Source: Zelopaecilomyces penicillatus
Lineage: Eukaryota > Ascomycota > Sordariomycetes > Hypocreales > Pseudodiploosporaceae
Assembly: GCA_005765155.1 (NCBI GenBank)
Contig: VCCP01000004.1
Coordinates: 1,488,001 to 1,552,000, forward strand
Direction of reading: 5' to 3'
DNA: 64,000 bases
Below are positions 35,472-47,939 of the stretch, in pieces (position 1 is the first letter of the stretch; each line of letters begins with the position of its first letter). The notes under the pieces are model-generated. The model saw only the letters and a program-made list of their open reading frames with translations, searched no databases and was not told where the DNA came from. The position numbers and the translations under genes were made by a program.

Positions 35472-36741
35472 ATGGCGGCAAACTCCTTCAACAAAGATGA
35501 GATTAGCGTATGCCACGTCCTTGCCACTCCCGTAATCTAGCTGTTTACCACACGTCCAAGCCCATGCAACAACCACCCCTGACCTTAACCCCTACCTACC
35601 TTTGCATGTAATGAAAAGTATGAGTCAAAAAACCAGAACTAGGGCGCTTTTTTGCTGACTTTTGCCCGTCTACTTTGAATGCCAGAATCTCTCCTTCATT
35701 CTCAACAAGCCGGGTGACACGGCCTTTGTTGACCGACCGAAGCCCAAGCTTGAGGACTCTCATGATGTTCTCGTCGCGGTCAACTATACAGGCATCTGTG
35801 GTTCCGATGTGCACTATTGGGTGCATGGCGCCATTGGCGAGTTCGTCGTTCGGGAACCCATGGTGCTCGGCCACGAGTCTGCCGGTACCGTCGTCGAGGT
35901 GGGCAATGCGGTGCGTGATCTGCAGCCCGGTGACCGTATAGCCCTTGAGCCGGGCTACCCGTGCCGTCGGTGCTCGGCATGCCGCGCCGGAAAGTACAAC
36001 CTGTGTCCGGACATTGTCTTTGCCGCTACGCCGCCGGTGCACGGCACGCTGACGGGCTTGTGGACGGCACCGTCTGATTACTGTTACAAGTTGCCGGATC
36101 ACGTTTCACTGCAGGAAGGCGCGTTGATTGAGCCCCTAGCCGTGGCCGTCCACATCACCAGACAAGCAGATGTCCGGCCTGGCCAGTCGGTCGTTGTCAT
36201 GGGCGCTGGTCCCGTCGGCTTGCTCTGTGCTGCAGTGGCAAAGGCTCACGGTGCGACGACTGTAGTCAGCGTCGATATTGTGCAGTCTAAACTAGACTTT
36301 GCGCTTTCGCTCGCCGCGACGCACACCTACCGCTCCCAAAACATCTCGCCGGAGGAGAATGCAAAGGCTATCAAGGAGCTCGCCAACCTGCCGCGCGGTG
36401 CAGATGCTGTCATCGACGCCAGCGGCGCGGAGCAGTCGATTCAGGCTGGCATTCACGTTGTCCGGACTGGTGGCACGTATGTGCAAGGTGGGATGGGCAA
36501 GAGCGACATCTCATTCCCTATCATGGCGCTGTGCGCAAAGGAGGTGACAGCCAAGGGATCTTTTAGGTACGGACCGGGCGACTATGAGCTCGCGATTGAG
36601 TTGGTGGCGACGGGTAAGGTGGACGTGAAGAAGCTCATTTCGGAGACGGTGAGCTTCAAGGATGCCCAGACGGCGTTTGAGAAAGTGAAAGGCGGCCAAG
36701 TCATCAAGATTCTCATCAAGGGACCCAACGAAAAGTCGTGA
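35472..36741 (+). CDS. xdh1: NAD-dependent xylitol dehydrogenase (MDR family)
   Basis: Converts xylitol to D-xylulose in fungal pentose use. Exons 35472-35507 (MAANSFNKDEIS) and 35686-36741 give 363 residues. Catalytic zinc ligands are Cys50 (GICGSDVHYWVHG) and His75-Glu76 (LGHES). Structural zinc ligands are Cys105, 108, 111 and 119 (YPCRRCSACRAGKYNLC). A Rossmann GAGPVG motif follows, and an Asp after the second strand (VVSVDIVQSK) points to NAD rather than NADP. The GIGEF-type loop, here GAIGEFVV, and the GLWTAPSDYCYKLPD block fit XDH better than L-arabinitol or sorbitol dehydrogenase, though these are close paralogues. Cytosolic. Typical carbon-catabolite regulation is expected but not shown. 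Confidence 0.9.
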
Positions 36742-39676
36742 ATAGCGCGAGATTTTGAAGAAGACGATGGCGTTGGCATTGACATTGGACTTGTTGTATG
36801 CTGTTGTATCTAAGCTGTCATTCGAAGGCGTGCCTCAAGGTGAAGATGTGGACTCAGAGCTCTGATGTGTGTGTGACGATGATGTTTATTGATGGGACAG
36901 AGCTCTTTGCATTCCAGACCCATGCTCACTGCTACCAGGGTCATTTCACAAGTATGCCTTGGCGGCTTGGCCTTGGCAAACTGCACATCCGCCACGTTTT
37001 TGGGTGGCGGCGCCAACAGCGGTTGAACAAGAATCTGCCGATCCTAGTTCGCACTGCAAGATGACGCTTCGTTCCACGATGTCGCCAAGGCAGATGAGCT
37101 TGCGGAGGATCAAGTGACTATCGTCCAAACTGGAAGGAGAATGCGCCCGCAGCGCTTCCGTAACATAATCCACTCTTTTCGTTGAGATTGCAACTCGTTT
37201 TTTTTTTTCTTCAAGCAAACGATGATGTCAGTGCGGACAATGTGGGAGGTCGGAGATTCGGGGAAATGCAAGCGTCGACTGGAGAAAAAATGAGTGGATG
37301 CCTGGGGGAATGGTAATTAAAAGGTTACGAGTCGACAAAATGGGCAAGATTGAAGAGAAAAAATGTGTGCTTCAACGTTTTATGAGAAGACTGTTTGCGT
37401 CTGCAAGGCCGATGGATGGCGTGGGCTAGTCACTTGTTGTTCCAGGATTGTCACCCAGTGAGGGCAGCGGGCTGTTTATGCTTGTTCCTACATGATGTGT
37501 GAACCGGCCTAGGGGAGGCTTGGAGCACAGCTATTCGTGCTTCGTACAATGACGTATGAATGGTTGATTGATCTTAATATGCTTAAGCTGATGAAATTGC
37601 AAAGCACCCATAAGCATATTGCTTTTATCGAAGGGAAGATCGATGCTGCGAATGCCTATTGGATCGTGTAGCCTAGTCGTCGATGAATTATGATTATCGA
37701 CTCATCCTCAGGACAAAGGATTGGCCGTCGGAAATTAAATGGAGGGTGCTTAGCTGCGACGTTCAGATGCCGCAAATCATGAGGGGGATTGGATTGGGGT
37801 TGGGTGGTGGAGTCTATCCTGGTAGGTCAAGGTGGATGCTGAGGCTCGAATCACGTGCATGCATTTGGTCACTTGGAAGGAGGCATCTGGCTTCGTTGAT
37901 ACGCCTACCTTGTAATTATCTGCACAACTGGCAAACTCGAAAGAAAAGAATGCTGCGATAGAAAATATCAGACACTAAACCCCTCATCCTCGGCTGACCG
38001 TTCGTCGTTTGAGCCTCCATTCACCACACAATACGAACAGAGTACTTCACATGTCGTACAAGCAGACAAATATGTGCTGTACTATCGATAATACCAGGCT
38101 ACTGTTTCGCCTCTGGGCTCTGTGCTCGCCTCTCCACGTGTCCATGTGCTTTGACCAGGGGGGCAGATAAACGCTCTCTGCAGTGTTCGGACACGACATG
38201 CATAAATGCATCCATGCACAAAACGCACCGCGGATTGGAGAACAGCTGGGTGTGACATGGAATGGAACGGCAAGTGGGTGGGTGAAAGGGAGAGACCTTG
38301 AGTATTGTCAGCCTCATCCATGACCTGGCGGTTTTTCTATTCTTTTCCCAGTACTCGCGGCTAATCATGTCTCGCGTTCCAGCTTTAGATCCAGCTCTCT
38401 CGCCTTGTAACGATAGCCGGCGGCGCTCCTACCCAGCTATCGCCAACTATGCACAATAAACCCACCTCTGTTTTCAGCGCTCAGTGCGTACAACTTGCCA
38501 CTCGTCATCTAGATTTTTGCTCTCTTTTGTTGGTGTGGTGGTTTCTCTCGTTGCTTCTTCATCCACCAAACAACCTCCTCCAATGTTTTCACAAGCCCGG
38601 AGCAATGTCCGTCCACCCCTGCAACCAAGTGGGTGGTCTTTGCACACCGTTCTCCTCCACACCCAAACAAGACTCTATTCTGTGATATGCACCAGTACCA
38701 ACGTATTATTAGAGTCACATTCCGCCCTATACCTGACGCTCTCCGCTGAAAGTTGTCGATATTGCAACCCCAACTCAACCCAGACCCTGGCTTGCATGGT
38801 TCGTGCTCTCCACCTTCGGCAAGCCATATACTGCGATTGGCTAGTCGTACTCGTACCATGCCCCTCGTTCACTGGCGCCAGGACCGCCTTCGCTGTGTCA
38901 AAGATAGCAAAAATAGCCCAACCAGGGGGGGAGGCAGCTCTACAGGAAGAGGGGGCTTCATCCCCAGTCATAGCCGGGGTCGCTGCCCTATCAGAGCTTT
39001 CCGCCAGCTCACAGCCGCACGCCATTGACCGGTAGTCTTCTTAGGACAAGCGGTAGACCAGAGACAGACCACAAACAGATAAAGGAGAGTTGCTGGCCAG
39101 AACCCTGATCAGCCCTGGCTCCAGCTAGCATGGAATGACATCTGGTGCGGCTGAGGCCGAATATGGGAACTAGTAAATCTAGCTGCAGGGTTGAAGTGTG
39201 CGTGAAAGCTCCAAGCTCCCAAGCTCGCAGCACCTCCATTCCGCACTGGCTCCATCTTGTGAGTGGATGCAGCCGCCGCAACAAAGTCCACCCTGCACGC
39301 GAGGCGACGCGACCTGAAAGTCTGCCTCGCAAATATTGGGCTGAGGCTCTTTCAGATGCCGGTGGGCGGCACAAACTGGGGAGTCGGTATGTATCGCGCC
39401 ATGTCTCCGGGTCTTGCCTGCCATCAGAGCTGTAGGCAAGGTGCTACGACAATTTGCTAGTTGTTATAAGTCCAAGTGGCTGCACGCCTCATTTATTTGG
39501 AGCTCCTATCTCATCTCCTTTCATATTCTCTCTATCAACTAAAGCATTAAAGACCTCGACAACCCCAGCCCCCAACGATCTTTTGATCAGGCAGCGTCGA
39601 TATCCAAAACTCCATTAATACAGCATTGGGTCCATCAGTAACTTGACGTGCCAAGATACCAGAGTATACCGCCAAG
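36742..39676. other. 2.9 kb intergenic region
   Basis: No supported gene. A plus-strand frame at 38484-39035 begins with a hydrophobic stretch but overlaps equally long frames on the other strand and has no domain. The final part is promoter and 5' UTR of the MARVEL gene. Confidence 0.45.
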
Positions 39677-40708
39677 ATGGATCAGCATCAGGAGAAACAC
39701 GTGGGCGACCACATCATCTCAACACCATTCTACATCTTCCTCATTCGCATCGGGCAGTGCTTCCTCTCCCTCATCATCCTTGGTCTGGCAGGTGGGTTGA
39801 TGCATGATGCCTATCTTGATGAGCATGGCCTCGCCCTGGCTATTGTATGTATCCCTCTTTCTCCATTAAAGAACTGTTTGTCGGCTTACACATCCATCTT
39901 TGCAGTCACTCATCACCTGGTTTGTCGTCGCCTATATTGTCCTCTCCGAGAAGCTTCCCGTTCTCCATGGCTTGTACAATATCATTGCTGTTCTGGTCCT
40001 CGACGGTCTCATGGTCATTCTCTGGCTCGCCACATTTGCCGCTGTCGCCGCCAAGCGCGCCAAGTTCGTAGTTGATGTTTCCGTCAGCAACTGCATCGAT
40101 ACTGGTGGTCTTTTTAACAGCAAGTTCTGCTCCCGCAAGAGAGATCTCTTCAAGCGCGGTGTCATCTTGTTCAAGAAGGGACAAAGCATGATGGCGGCTA
40201 ATGCTGGTCTTGGTGCCTTGGTCTGGTAAGTCACACATATTTCACCTCACAATTATTTAATGCAACCTTCTGACCCGCATCTGCATGTAGGCTCCTATTC
40301 ATTGCCACTTTCGCCTGGACCCTGTACACCTTCCTCCAGGCTCGCAAGCAAGGTCGCTTCCAGAACCTCGGCGGCATCGCCTCAAACAGTGAGACCGTGC
40401 AGATGGAGCCCAAGTCTGAACAGCAGTACCAGCCCGTTCAGCAGCCCATCCAGCCTCAACCCACAGCTCAGTCCCAGTATCCTCAAGCTCAGTATCCTCA
40501 GGGCCAGTACGCTCAGGAGCCCTACAATCCCCAACCACAGGGCGGCGCATACCCTCCCGTTCACGACCAGCAGCAGGCATATTATCCCCAGCAGCATCAA
40601 GCCCAGAATGTCGCCTATCCTACTGGCCAGATCTATGAGGCGCCTACCCCAACAACATCTCCCTCTCCTCACCCCCAGCAGCCTCAGGCGCAGCCATACC
40701 AAAGCTAA
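39677..40708 (+). CDS. MARVEL-domain four-pass membrane protein
   Basis: 301 residues in three exons: 39677-39844, 39906-40225 and 40291-40708. Four hydrophobic spans are visible: about 20-42 (FLIRIGQCFLSLIILGLAGGLM), 53-75, 84-108 (IIAVLVLDGLMVILWLATFAAV) and 160-180 (LLFIATFAWTLYTFLQ, split by the second intron). This matches the MARVEL family, found in plasma-membrane or secretory-pathway proteins. A Cys pair lies in the third loop (SNCIDTGGLFNSKFCS). The C-terminus, from about 195, is a cytosolic tail rich in Gln, Pro and Tyr with imperfect SQYPQAQYPQGQY repeats. Close yeast relatives are not obvious; related to but distinct from Nce102. Confidence 0.87.
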
Positions 40709-41402
40709 GCAGTCTGCAGTAGCTGTATGCGGCTTGAATGTGACAAAGAGCTACAAATGGTCTCAAGATTGATGTTAGGAGAGTGCAAAGTTGAACCTTT
40801 CTTGGCTGAGGCGCATCGGGATCAAATGGGTTAAAGGGTTTTTTTTTTGGGAGTTATCATATGAAGTCATGCGGTCACCATCATCATATATATACCTTGG
40901 CCATTGATAATTTGGCAGTTAATATCACAATGAATTTCTTTTACTTAAAGAGCAATTTACGCGGTCAATCTGTGTGAACTGTTTTCAGTCTTTTGGGAGA
41001 TGATGCGTTGTGTACTTGGATAATGCATTTGAAGATGAATTTTCAACTTTTAATTTTTAAATGCAGCTCTGCCAATTGGCTCAAAGGTTTCTTTTCATGA
41101 AACCCGCGCTCCATCTCACACACTTCTCATCATCGACTGTCCAACACCACGGCGAAGATGAAGAACCGACACCTGCTTGGTACCTTCACTGCTATCAACC
41201 CAGAATATAAGCAAAGGAAAAGAAATACAAGTGTCCCGTTTCGTGAGAGATACTCCTGAAACGTGAGGGCGTATTGCGAGTGAGACGGATCTTTTGAACT
41301 GGCTTCTGGGTTGTGGTCAGCTTGGCCTGGTGGATGTATAAGGGGGTGCATATGTGAATGGTATACTTACAAGTGTACTTTTTGTCATCTACTGCTCATG
41401 GT
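40709..41402. other. Convergent intergenic region
   Basis: About 690 bases between the MARVEL gene and the secreted repeat-protein gene, AT-rich. No gene seen. Confidence 0.55.
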
Positions 41403-41669
41403 TTATGGGAGGCCAGGGATCTTGCCGACGACGGGGATATCGGGGAGCTTGCCATCAACAGGTGGCGTGCCGACAACGGGGAGATCAGGAAGCTTGCCAT
41501 CAACAGGTGGCGTGCCTACGACGGGGAGATCAGGCAGCTTGCCAACAGGTGGTGTGCCGACGACGGGGAGATCAGGAAGCTTGCCAACAGGTGGTGTGCC
41601 AACTACAGGCAAGTCAATGGGTGCAGCGATGGCAGCCGCGATGAGGGTCAGGGTGATGAAGCTCTTCAT
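41403..41669 (-). CDS. Small secreted repeat protein, possible effector or cell-wall peptide
   Basis: 88 residues, no intron. Residues 1-16 (MKSFITLTLIAAAIAA) form a clear signal peptide. The mature part is four tandem copies of DLPVVGTPPV(D)GKLP (residues 19-32, 33-46, 47-61, 62-76) and a diverged half copy at the end. There are no cysteines and no dibasic Kex2 sites, so it is unlike hydrophobins and repellent precursors. Pro/Val/Gly-rich and probably disordered or beta-spiral-like. A TATA box candidate lies 133 bases upstream. The repeat frame is uninterrupted and follows a real signal peptide, which supports coding. Function unknown; an extracellular or wall role is inference. Confidence 0.75.
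   Translation of the reverse strand: MKSFITLTLIAAAIAAPIDLPVVGTPPVGKLPDLPVVGTPPVGKLPDLPVVGTPPVDGKLPDLPVVGTPPVDGKLPDIPVVGKIPGLP
41442..41615 (-). repeat. Tandem 42/45-base coding repeat, four copies
   Basis: Two 42-base and two 45-base units, the longer with one extra Asp codon (GTGGATGGC against GTTGGC type). Units are nearly identical at the DNA level, suggesting recent duplication or gene conversion. Confidence 0.9.
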
Positions 41670-44194
41670 GATGACGGTGGTGTTTTGAACTTGGAGTTGA
41701 CAAGTAGAAAGTGTAAAACTGGGCTGAGAAAGTTGCTCTTGAAGGAAGGTGAATATGTGATAGTTGCTGGGTAAAATCTTCCGAACGGGTGATCATGCCC
41801 CAATATATAGTCTGCTTCTCCAAAGCCCCAAACTAGTATTGGAAGCATGTTGCTTCTTTTCTCCATTGATTTGACAATAACTGAAACTTGTGTAAACCAT
41901 CATGCTGTGATAAAGGGAGATGTTGATATGCACACGGTCTAAGACATGAAAATGTGACGAGATCCGGTTGACATATTGAGAGAGGTGGTCGGTGTTTCAT
42001 CCCAATTCAGGCAAAAATGCAAGTCATGCAACAATAAAAATCCCTGATAAAATATTAAAACATGTCTTATTTCTCGGCCTGAAGCTTGCTAAAAGATGGG
42101 GTGAATGGGCGATTGGGCGATTGGACGATTTCAAGTGGTTGCTCATTGGAACGCGGCTATTCTTTTCGAAGAATGGACGTCCGTGGTGTTTGTGGATTCT
42201 TGATTCAAGGGAGGGATGGGCAAAATGGAGAACAAACATCAGGGAGCTTTTTAGACAAACCGGCTGGTCACCCACTTCAAAAGCTTCAACACATCTAACA
42301 GTCAAACAACAAAAACAAAGACTAATAAAAAACTACCACTGCATTATTCCGGGAAAGGCTGGTTTGCATTGGCTCTGAGCAGACATGCGATAACGCCGAC
42401 CCGCAACAAGGGAGGGCATATTCGGCATAACGAATCTTACCCCGGATTTGCAAAAGTGGCATAATCACGATAGACGTTGAATAATAAAGTTCGAGGCGGT
42501 GCGCATAGTTCATGGGCGAATCGCGTGTACACCAATCCCCATCTAAAAACTATGGAGAGCATAGTAGTCAACATTCAAAGTAGCAATGAGGCGGTTCAAT
42601 GATTCATGTGCCAAGCTTTCATAGCCACACATGGCACATACATGATGCATGCAATGGTACAAATAGTACCAATGGAATAAGAATCCGGAGACTGGCCATT
42701 ATCCCGAGGAGGTAATTAGGGGTCAAAATATGAACATTCAAGAATCTAGATCAGGAAAAAGCAAAACACAGGAGAGGGGATAGGAATGAAATACATTCTT
42801 GTTCTCTCCTCCTCCCTATCGTAGAAAGTACGTACAGATCTCGTCATCATACCCTTATTTTACGACGCAAGGGAGCGCGCCGACATCCATTAGCTTGACT
42901 CAGGACCGGGCTCTATCAAGACGACTTGCACCAACGGGGGAGATGCATTTTCAGTGAGCGTTTCTGGGGGGACCTTGCTTGCTCTTTGTTTTTGTGTGTC
43001 TTTCTCATTTGAGAGTACACCAAAATTCTGTTTCTTTCAATTAATAATTGAAACCTGCTGGTCGCAGTTAATGAGTGCCCTATTTTGATATGCAAGGAGG
43101 AATTTCCCTTTACAACACTCGGAATTCTCCAAACCACCAATTGACAAGCTTGCCAGCTTGCTTTTCTGAAAACGGCTTAGACACAGCGTTGGAAGAGCAT
43201 AGACGACCCTAGATACTAGGGGGCTGGCTGTATTATTGCACCATTCTTCATGGATTAGGTTCACCTTTGAGGAATGCTTCGTTCAACCACTTCATCACAT
43301 TCCTGAGGTGAGTTCTGTGGGGTCCCTTATACACTCATGCTCAAAGTCATAGTTGAAAAGAACTTTTGCTTCATCAATGCATGTCACAGTGAGCTAACGA
43401 TTCTAGACATTTGATCCGTGTTAGGGTTAATCAAGCATTCATGAGATTTCCAAGGGCCTCATCTAAGCCATGTTTGCAAGGCCCCCTTTCGCATATTGTA
43501 GAAAGACATTTACATGCATTCTGGTGAGACAGAGGTCGACGTCTCGACCCTGAAAATAAAACCTTTTTGGGGTAATCCGCATTGTTGAGTATTGGTATCT
43601 GATCGAGAGAGCTCAGTGGTATTCCATAGATCGTAGCGCTAAGTGTGATTTCATGAGATCATCATTCCAAAGCGGAGGGTGGCGATGTCAAAATTGCATA
43701 GAGAATTTGCATCATAGTCAATCCGCTGGCATGCATGTGTCAACGTTTGTTTTGAAACCGGTTTTCATGTTCTCAATGCATTTCTCTCCATTTCACACAT
43801 CAGCGCAACAGGAACCAAGCCAACCAGGGCTCGCACCTAAACACAGAATGTTTCACCGTTGAGAGTTGTGATGCTGCAGGGTAGCAACCAGAGAATCCAA
43901 CATGGGGATTGTTGGAAACATGAGAAAGCTTGTCCTGAGCCGCCCGAAACAGGCAAGCGGTGGCGCTTTCTGCCGCCTTCAACTCACCACACTCTCTGCC
44001 ACACCCACTCAAGCTTCGTCTCGGCTTCTGGGGTCCGGCCATTGTTCACACGCCTTTTGCGACCAAACCGGCCCAATCCAAGAGAAACGCAAGGGGACAC
44101 AATTGTCTCGCGATACGACCTACCATTCCTCCTTGCGAATTGGTCAATCCCCCCCTTCCTCCCCCCCGTCAGCGCGGCCCTTCCACAGCCCGCC
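41670..44194. other. 2.5 kb divergent intergenic region
   Basis: Between the secreted repeat-protein gene and Cmc1. AT-rich for most of its length with short frames only. The Cmc1-proximal 300 bases are pyrimidine-rich. No RNA gene or repeat recognised. Confidence 0.5.
41802..41809 (-). promoter_or_regulatory. TATA box candidate of the secreted repeat-protein gene
   Basis: TATATATT on the minus strand, 133 bases before the ATG at 41669, in a GC-moderate context. Distance and orientation fit a TATA-driven, possibly inducible promoter with transcription starting about 100 bases before the ATG. Confidence 0.45.
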
Positions 44195-44826
44195 ATGGCC
44201 TCCGAAACCACACCAAATGTTGTCCCCCAGCAGCGCCTCGGCATGCCATCGCGGAATCCGTTACCACTGTCAGCATCACAGGAGTCCCAGGTGCGAGATA
44301 TCTACTATGCGCGGGTTCGGAAGCAGTGCACCGACGAAATTAAAGGTAATTCATGCCTGGATTTTGGTGTTATTCCATTGGGGAGTGGGAGAACTTGGAT
44401 GCTGTGTAGTGCTGTTGGATGATACACTCTCTCCGCAAACCACCAATGCCCCACCCCTCTCGACCTATTTTCCCAGATAGTCAATGCCTTAAGAGACCAA
44501 TTTGCGCTGACGCATATCGTTCCCCTCCCATAGCCTTTGCTGAATGCGCCCTCGGACGAACCTTTACCGTCTCATTCGCATGCCGAGCGCCTCACCGGGT
44601 CATGAACAACTGCATGAAACTTCATGCCACACCAACCGAGCACGACGCCGCACGAGAGGAGTGGTTCGCCATGCGTCTAGAGAGGCAGAAAGAGCGTGAG
44701 CACAAGAACCGCGTTGCGGTAGCGCAAGAGGAATTCATGAAGGAGTGGTGGGGGCTGCCCGAAGACGTGCGGCTGTCTCGGCAGCGGGAGATGGAGAAGA
44801 AGGTTCAGAGCCAGACGACGAAATAG
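44195..44826 (+). CDS. CMC1: COX assembly mitochondrial protein Cmc1 (twin CX9C)
   Basis: 147 residues from exons 44195-44345 and 44534-44826. The twin CX9C motif is complete: C-TDEIKAFAE-C and C-RAPHRVMNN-C, with the intron cutting the first motif between its two cysteines. This places it in the intermembrane-space Mia40 substrates; the pattern around it (ALGRTFTVSFACR, NNCMKLHATPTEHDAAREEW) matches Cmc1, needed for copper delivery and early Cox1 assembly. The C-terminal third is a charged helix (ERQKEREHKNRVAV). No presequence, as expected for this import route. Confidence 0.92.
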
Positions 44827-46475
44827 ACGGGAACGATGACAGTTGATACAGCAACAAAAACAACAACGACTACAATTACTGAGTGATTTATTGACGGAAA
44901 GACACGGGGTAACAAGAGTTTTCTGTATTATACGCCAATTTTTTTTTGGCTTATCATGTTTTTTTGTGTGTCCTTGCGGCATGGCGTTTTTGGGAGGGAC
45001 AATTTGGGCATGGCATTTTTTTGACTTGAGAGGAGAACATCTTATGCTTCCCTGCAGATGAAAGGAGATGAAAAAGAGCATCTGTATAAAATAGACTGCG
45101 TCAGGGGAGGATTTGATCCCCGGACTGTACGAACATTTCAAAAGAATAAATGCACTGGAATGATTTGCCTACAGCGAGATGGTTACTATTTTACATGACT
45201 TCTTGTTGAGGCGGTACCGATTATATTCTTGTAGTGCTATATAGAGCACATTTTGGCAAAGATGTTCTAGCTATCATTGCTGTGTTTGAGTTGTAGGCTG
45301 TTCGTCTTGTCAAAGTGCATCATATGCCCCGCAAGGTACTCTCGATGCTGAAAATCGCCCTCAATTGCACTCAATTGCGCTCACATTTTGTAATGTCTCA
45401 CAACGTCATCACTGGACTCTCATATATACCCGGGCTATGAAGTGCCCTCACTATAAAATACAGTGTAATCATACTTCAGGCGACGTATTCTATTTTCAAA
45501 CTGGATTGGCCGATATATCTCTTTCATTGGTTGAGTTTGTCATTTTGTTGGAAGCGCACTCTTCTTTGTTTCTTATCGATTTCATGCGATAGCTACTTTG
45601 GTTCGTAGAGTAGGTACAATCCTTTCATTGACAACAATAGTTTTCGATCGTTGTATCAAACTGATAAATTGACCAGAAAGTGGGTGACTCTCCCACCTAA
45701 AATTGATGATCAGAAACTACGGTCATGTGAGTAAGGACTTATATCTTCGACCTATTTTTCATTTCACATCCCTCCAACATATACTACGATGCACACTTTT
45801 TGTGAACCACTCGCTAATTGTATAATTCGTTTTCATTGCTAATAATCTCCATCGCTCGTGGCAAGACGAAAACTACAAAAACCATACTTGGTGATGATTG
45901 GAACGACCCCCATGCTCTTCTATAAGCCCGACCTGAGGGGGTTGGGTTCAGCCGCTGCCCAAACCACCAAATCCCAGCCCCCGAGCTGGTTGGCTTCCTA
46001 AACTCTTCGGCGCAAGCTCTCCCTATGCAATTGGATCGTCCTGTAAGCTGTTAGAGGTGTCCTTACATCGGCCATGATATAGGCCACCGTAACATGCAAC
46101 ACTGCGAGGCACCGCACCATGGCCGGTTGGGTGTAGTGCATTTGAAGGCTGGATGTCAATGTTTCCTCTTGTAGGGCATTTTGCGTATACCCGGTCTGGT
46201 CTCTCTTGATACGACCTACTTTTCGTCGCCGCACTGTTGGCGCCACAGTCAGTTTCAATCTCTGCGAATCATTGAGGAGCGTTGGGTACAATAATAGAAA
46301 TATCTACCCCTCTCTTCAGAACGATGCTTGCTTCACTTTTCTTTTCACCCACACCCACACCCACACCCACACGCAGAGAATCACTCTTTGATAATCCTTA
46401 CTTCTAAACATATATACCGTAAAACGACACAGTAGCTTTAGCTGTCGGGCCATCTGAGAAGCACCATCCCAGCAG
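44827..46475. other. 1.65 kb intergenic region
   Basis: AT-rich, no supported gene. A GGGGATCAAATCCTCCCC hairpin near 45095-45115 has a B-box-like loop but no matching A-box. A CACCCA tandem tract lies at about 46347-46373, about 100 bases before the next start. Confidence 0.5.
46347..46373. repeat. CACCCA microsatellite
   Basis: About four to five CCCACA units in the promoter region of the BCS1-like gene. Confidence 0.85.
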
Positions 46476-47939
46476 ATGGCGATCTTAGACCTCTTCTTTC
46501 CTGGTGTATCAGACATCACCCGCACTGCCAATCAGGTTCTCAATGGAAAAATAGCCGGCTACATCCAGCTGCTGTGCTTATTCGCATTTGCTGCTTTAAT
46601 AAAGCCCTATGTACTGCACTTGAAATCTGTGTTCTTGGCAACTTGCAGTTCGTGCTCGAAGTGAAATCTGTAAACGCTCGGCTAACTTTATCAAGCATCA
46701 ACTGTCTACATCAGAGCCTCGGACGAAAGTTACGATGTCATCCAGGCTTGGTTCTCATCTGCTGGTTTGGATGATGCCTCTCGCTCCATCATCGTGAAAA
46801 CTAAGCCTAATGAGCTTGAAGCTCATGGAGCCTATGACCTCCGCACCCAAAAGTCTTTCCGATATACCCCTTGGGAAGGATCCTTCTTCTTCCTGTACCA
46901 GGAGAAATGGCTTTTCTATCAGGCTACACAGGTTGATATTGGCCATTCTAACAAAGAAGAACAAATCTCCATCACTTGCATTGGTCGGTCTTTTAGCGTC
47001 TTGAAAGACCTTCTGGCACAGTGTCGGCTTAAATACCTTAAGGAGTTAAAGAGTAAGACAACCATATACGGGCATGACGAAAAGCAATGGAAGAAAGAGA
47101 AATCAGTGCCTGTTCGACCTCTTTCAACAGTCATTCTCGACAAGGCGCAAAAGAATGCTTTTATTGATGACGTCAAAGAGTTTTTAAACCCCCAAACTAG
47201 ATGCTGGTACGCTGACGTTGCGATTCCCTACAAACGGGGGTATCTCTTCCATGGCCCGCCTGGAACCGGCAAGTCTAGTTTCAGCTTGTCAATTGCTGGT
47301 GCATTGGGTATGGACATATATGTTGTTAGCATCCCTGATACAACTGATCTCATGCTGAAGAGTCTATTTTGCAAGCTTCCAGAGAGTTGCGTTGTCTTGC
47401 TAGAGGACATAGATGCTGTGGAAGCCACACATACTGGGCAGTTTTTTTCCGAGCATTCGAACTATGACATCCAAACGAGACCACAAGATAGAGGGGTAAC
47501 GATCTCAGGGCTTTTGAACGTTCTTGATGATATTGGGTCTCAGGAAGAACGACTCCTCATCATGACAACCAGGCACCCCGAAAAATTAGACGAAGTCTTG
47601 ACTCGTCCCGGCCGAGTTGACCTCAAGGTCAAGTTCCAGCTTGCTGATAGAGGCATAGCCAGGGGAATCTACCGTTTCATGTTTAAGAAAGTCATCAAAA
47701 ATGTTGCGGAGATTAGTGGAGAGAAGGAGGACACCAAAGAAATCGAAACCCAAGCGGACGCATTTGCCGTGAAAATTCCAGAGTTGGAGTTCAGCCCGGC
47801 AGAGATAATATCGTATCTTCTACAACACAACAAATCTCCAGATGTTGCGATAAGCAACTGTAGCCAATGGGTTGACAATCTTCTTAGGGCGAAGACCAAG
47901 AAAGAAGCCTTGAAGAAGAGTGGTTATAGGGACATTTAA
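46476..47939 (+). CDS. BCS1-like AAA ATPase
   Basis: 469 residues from exons 46476-46660 and 46715-47939; the 54-base intron starts GTGAAA and ends CATCAG with a CTAAC branch site. Order: a hydrophobic span at about 28-45 (GYIQLLCLFAFAALIKPYV), a BCS1 N-terminal domain (SDESYDVIQAWFSS to about 190), then the AAA core. Walker A GPPGTGKSS is at 242-250, Walker B VVLLEDID follows, then the second region of homology with TTRHPEKLDEVLTRPGRVD (sensor and arginine finger). Bcs1 moves the Rieske protein across the inner mitochondrial membrane, but filamentous fungi have many BCS1-like paralogues of unknown role. The divergent N-terminus suggests this is a paralogue, so mitochondrial location is only inferred. 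Confidence 0.87.

Noticed and set aside
38484..39035. 183-codon frame with a hydrophobic start, considered as a secreted protein
   Set aside because: Equally long frames exist on the opposite strand and nothing resembles a known family; likely chance in CG-rich intergenic DNA.
41354..41774. Plus-strand repeat frames opposite the secreted repeat protein
   Set aside because: All frames across a tandem repeat stay open together; only the minus-strand one has a signal peptide and sensible composition.
45090..45125. B-box-like hairpin on the minus strand, considered as a tRNA
   Set aside because: No A-box, D-arm or anticodon arm could be placed upstream at the right distance.
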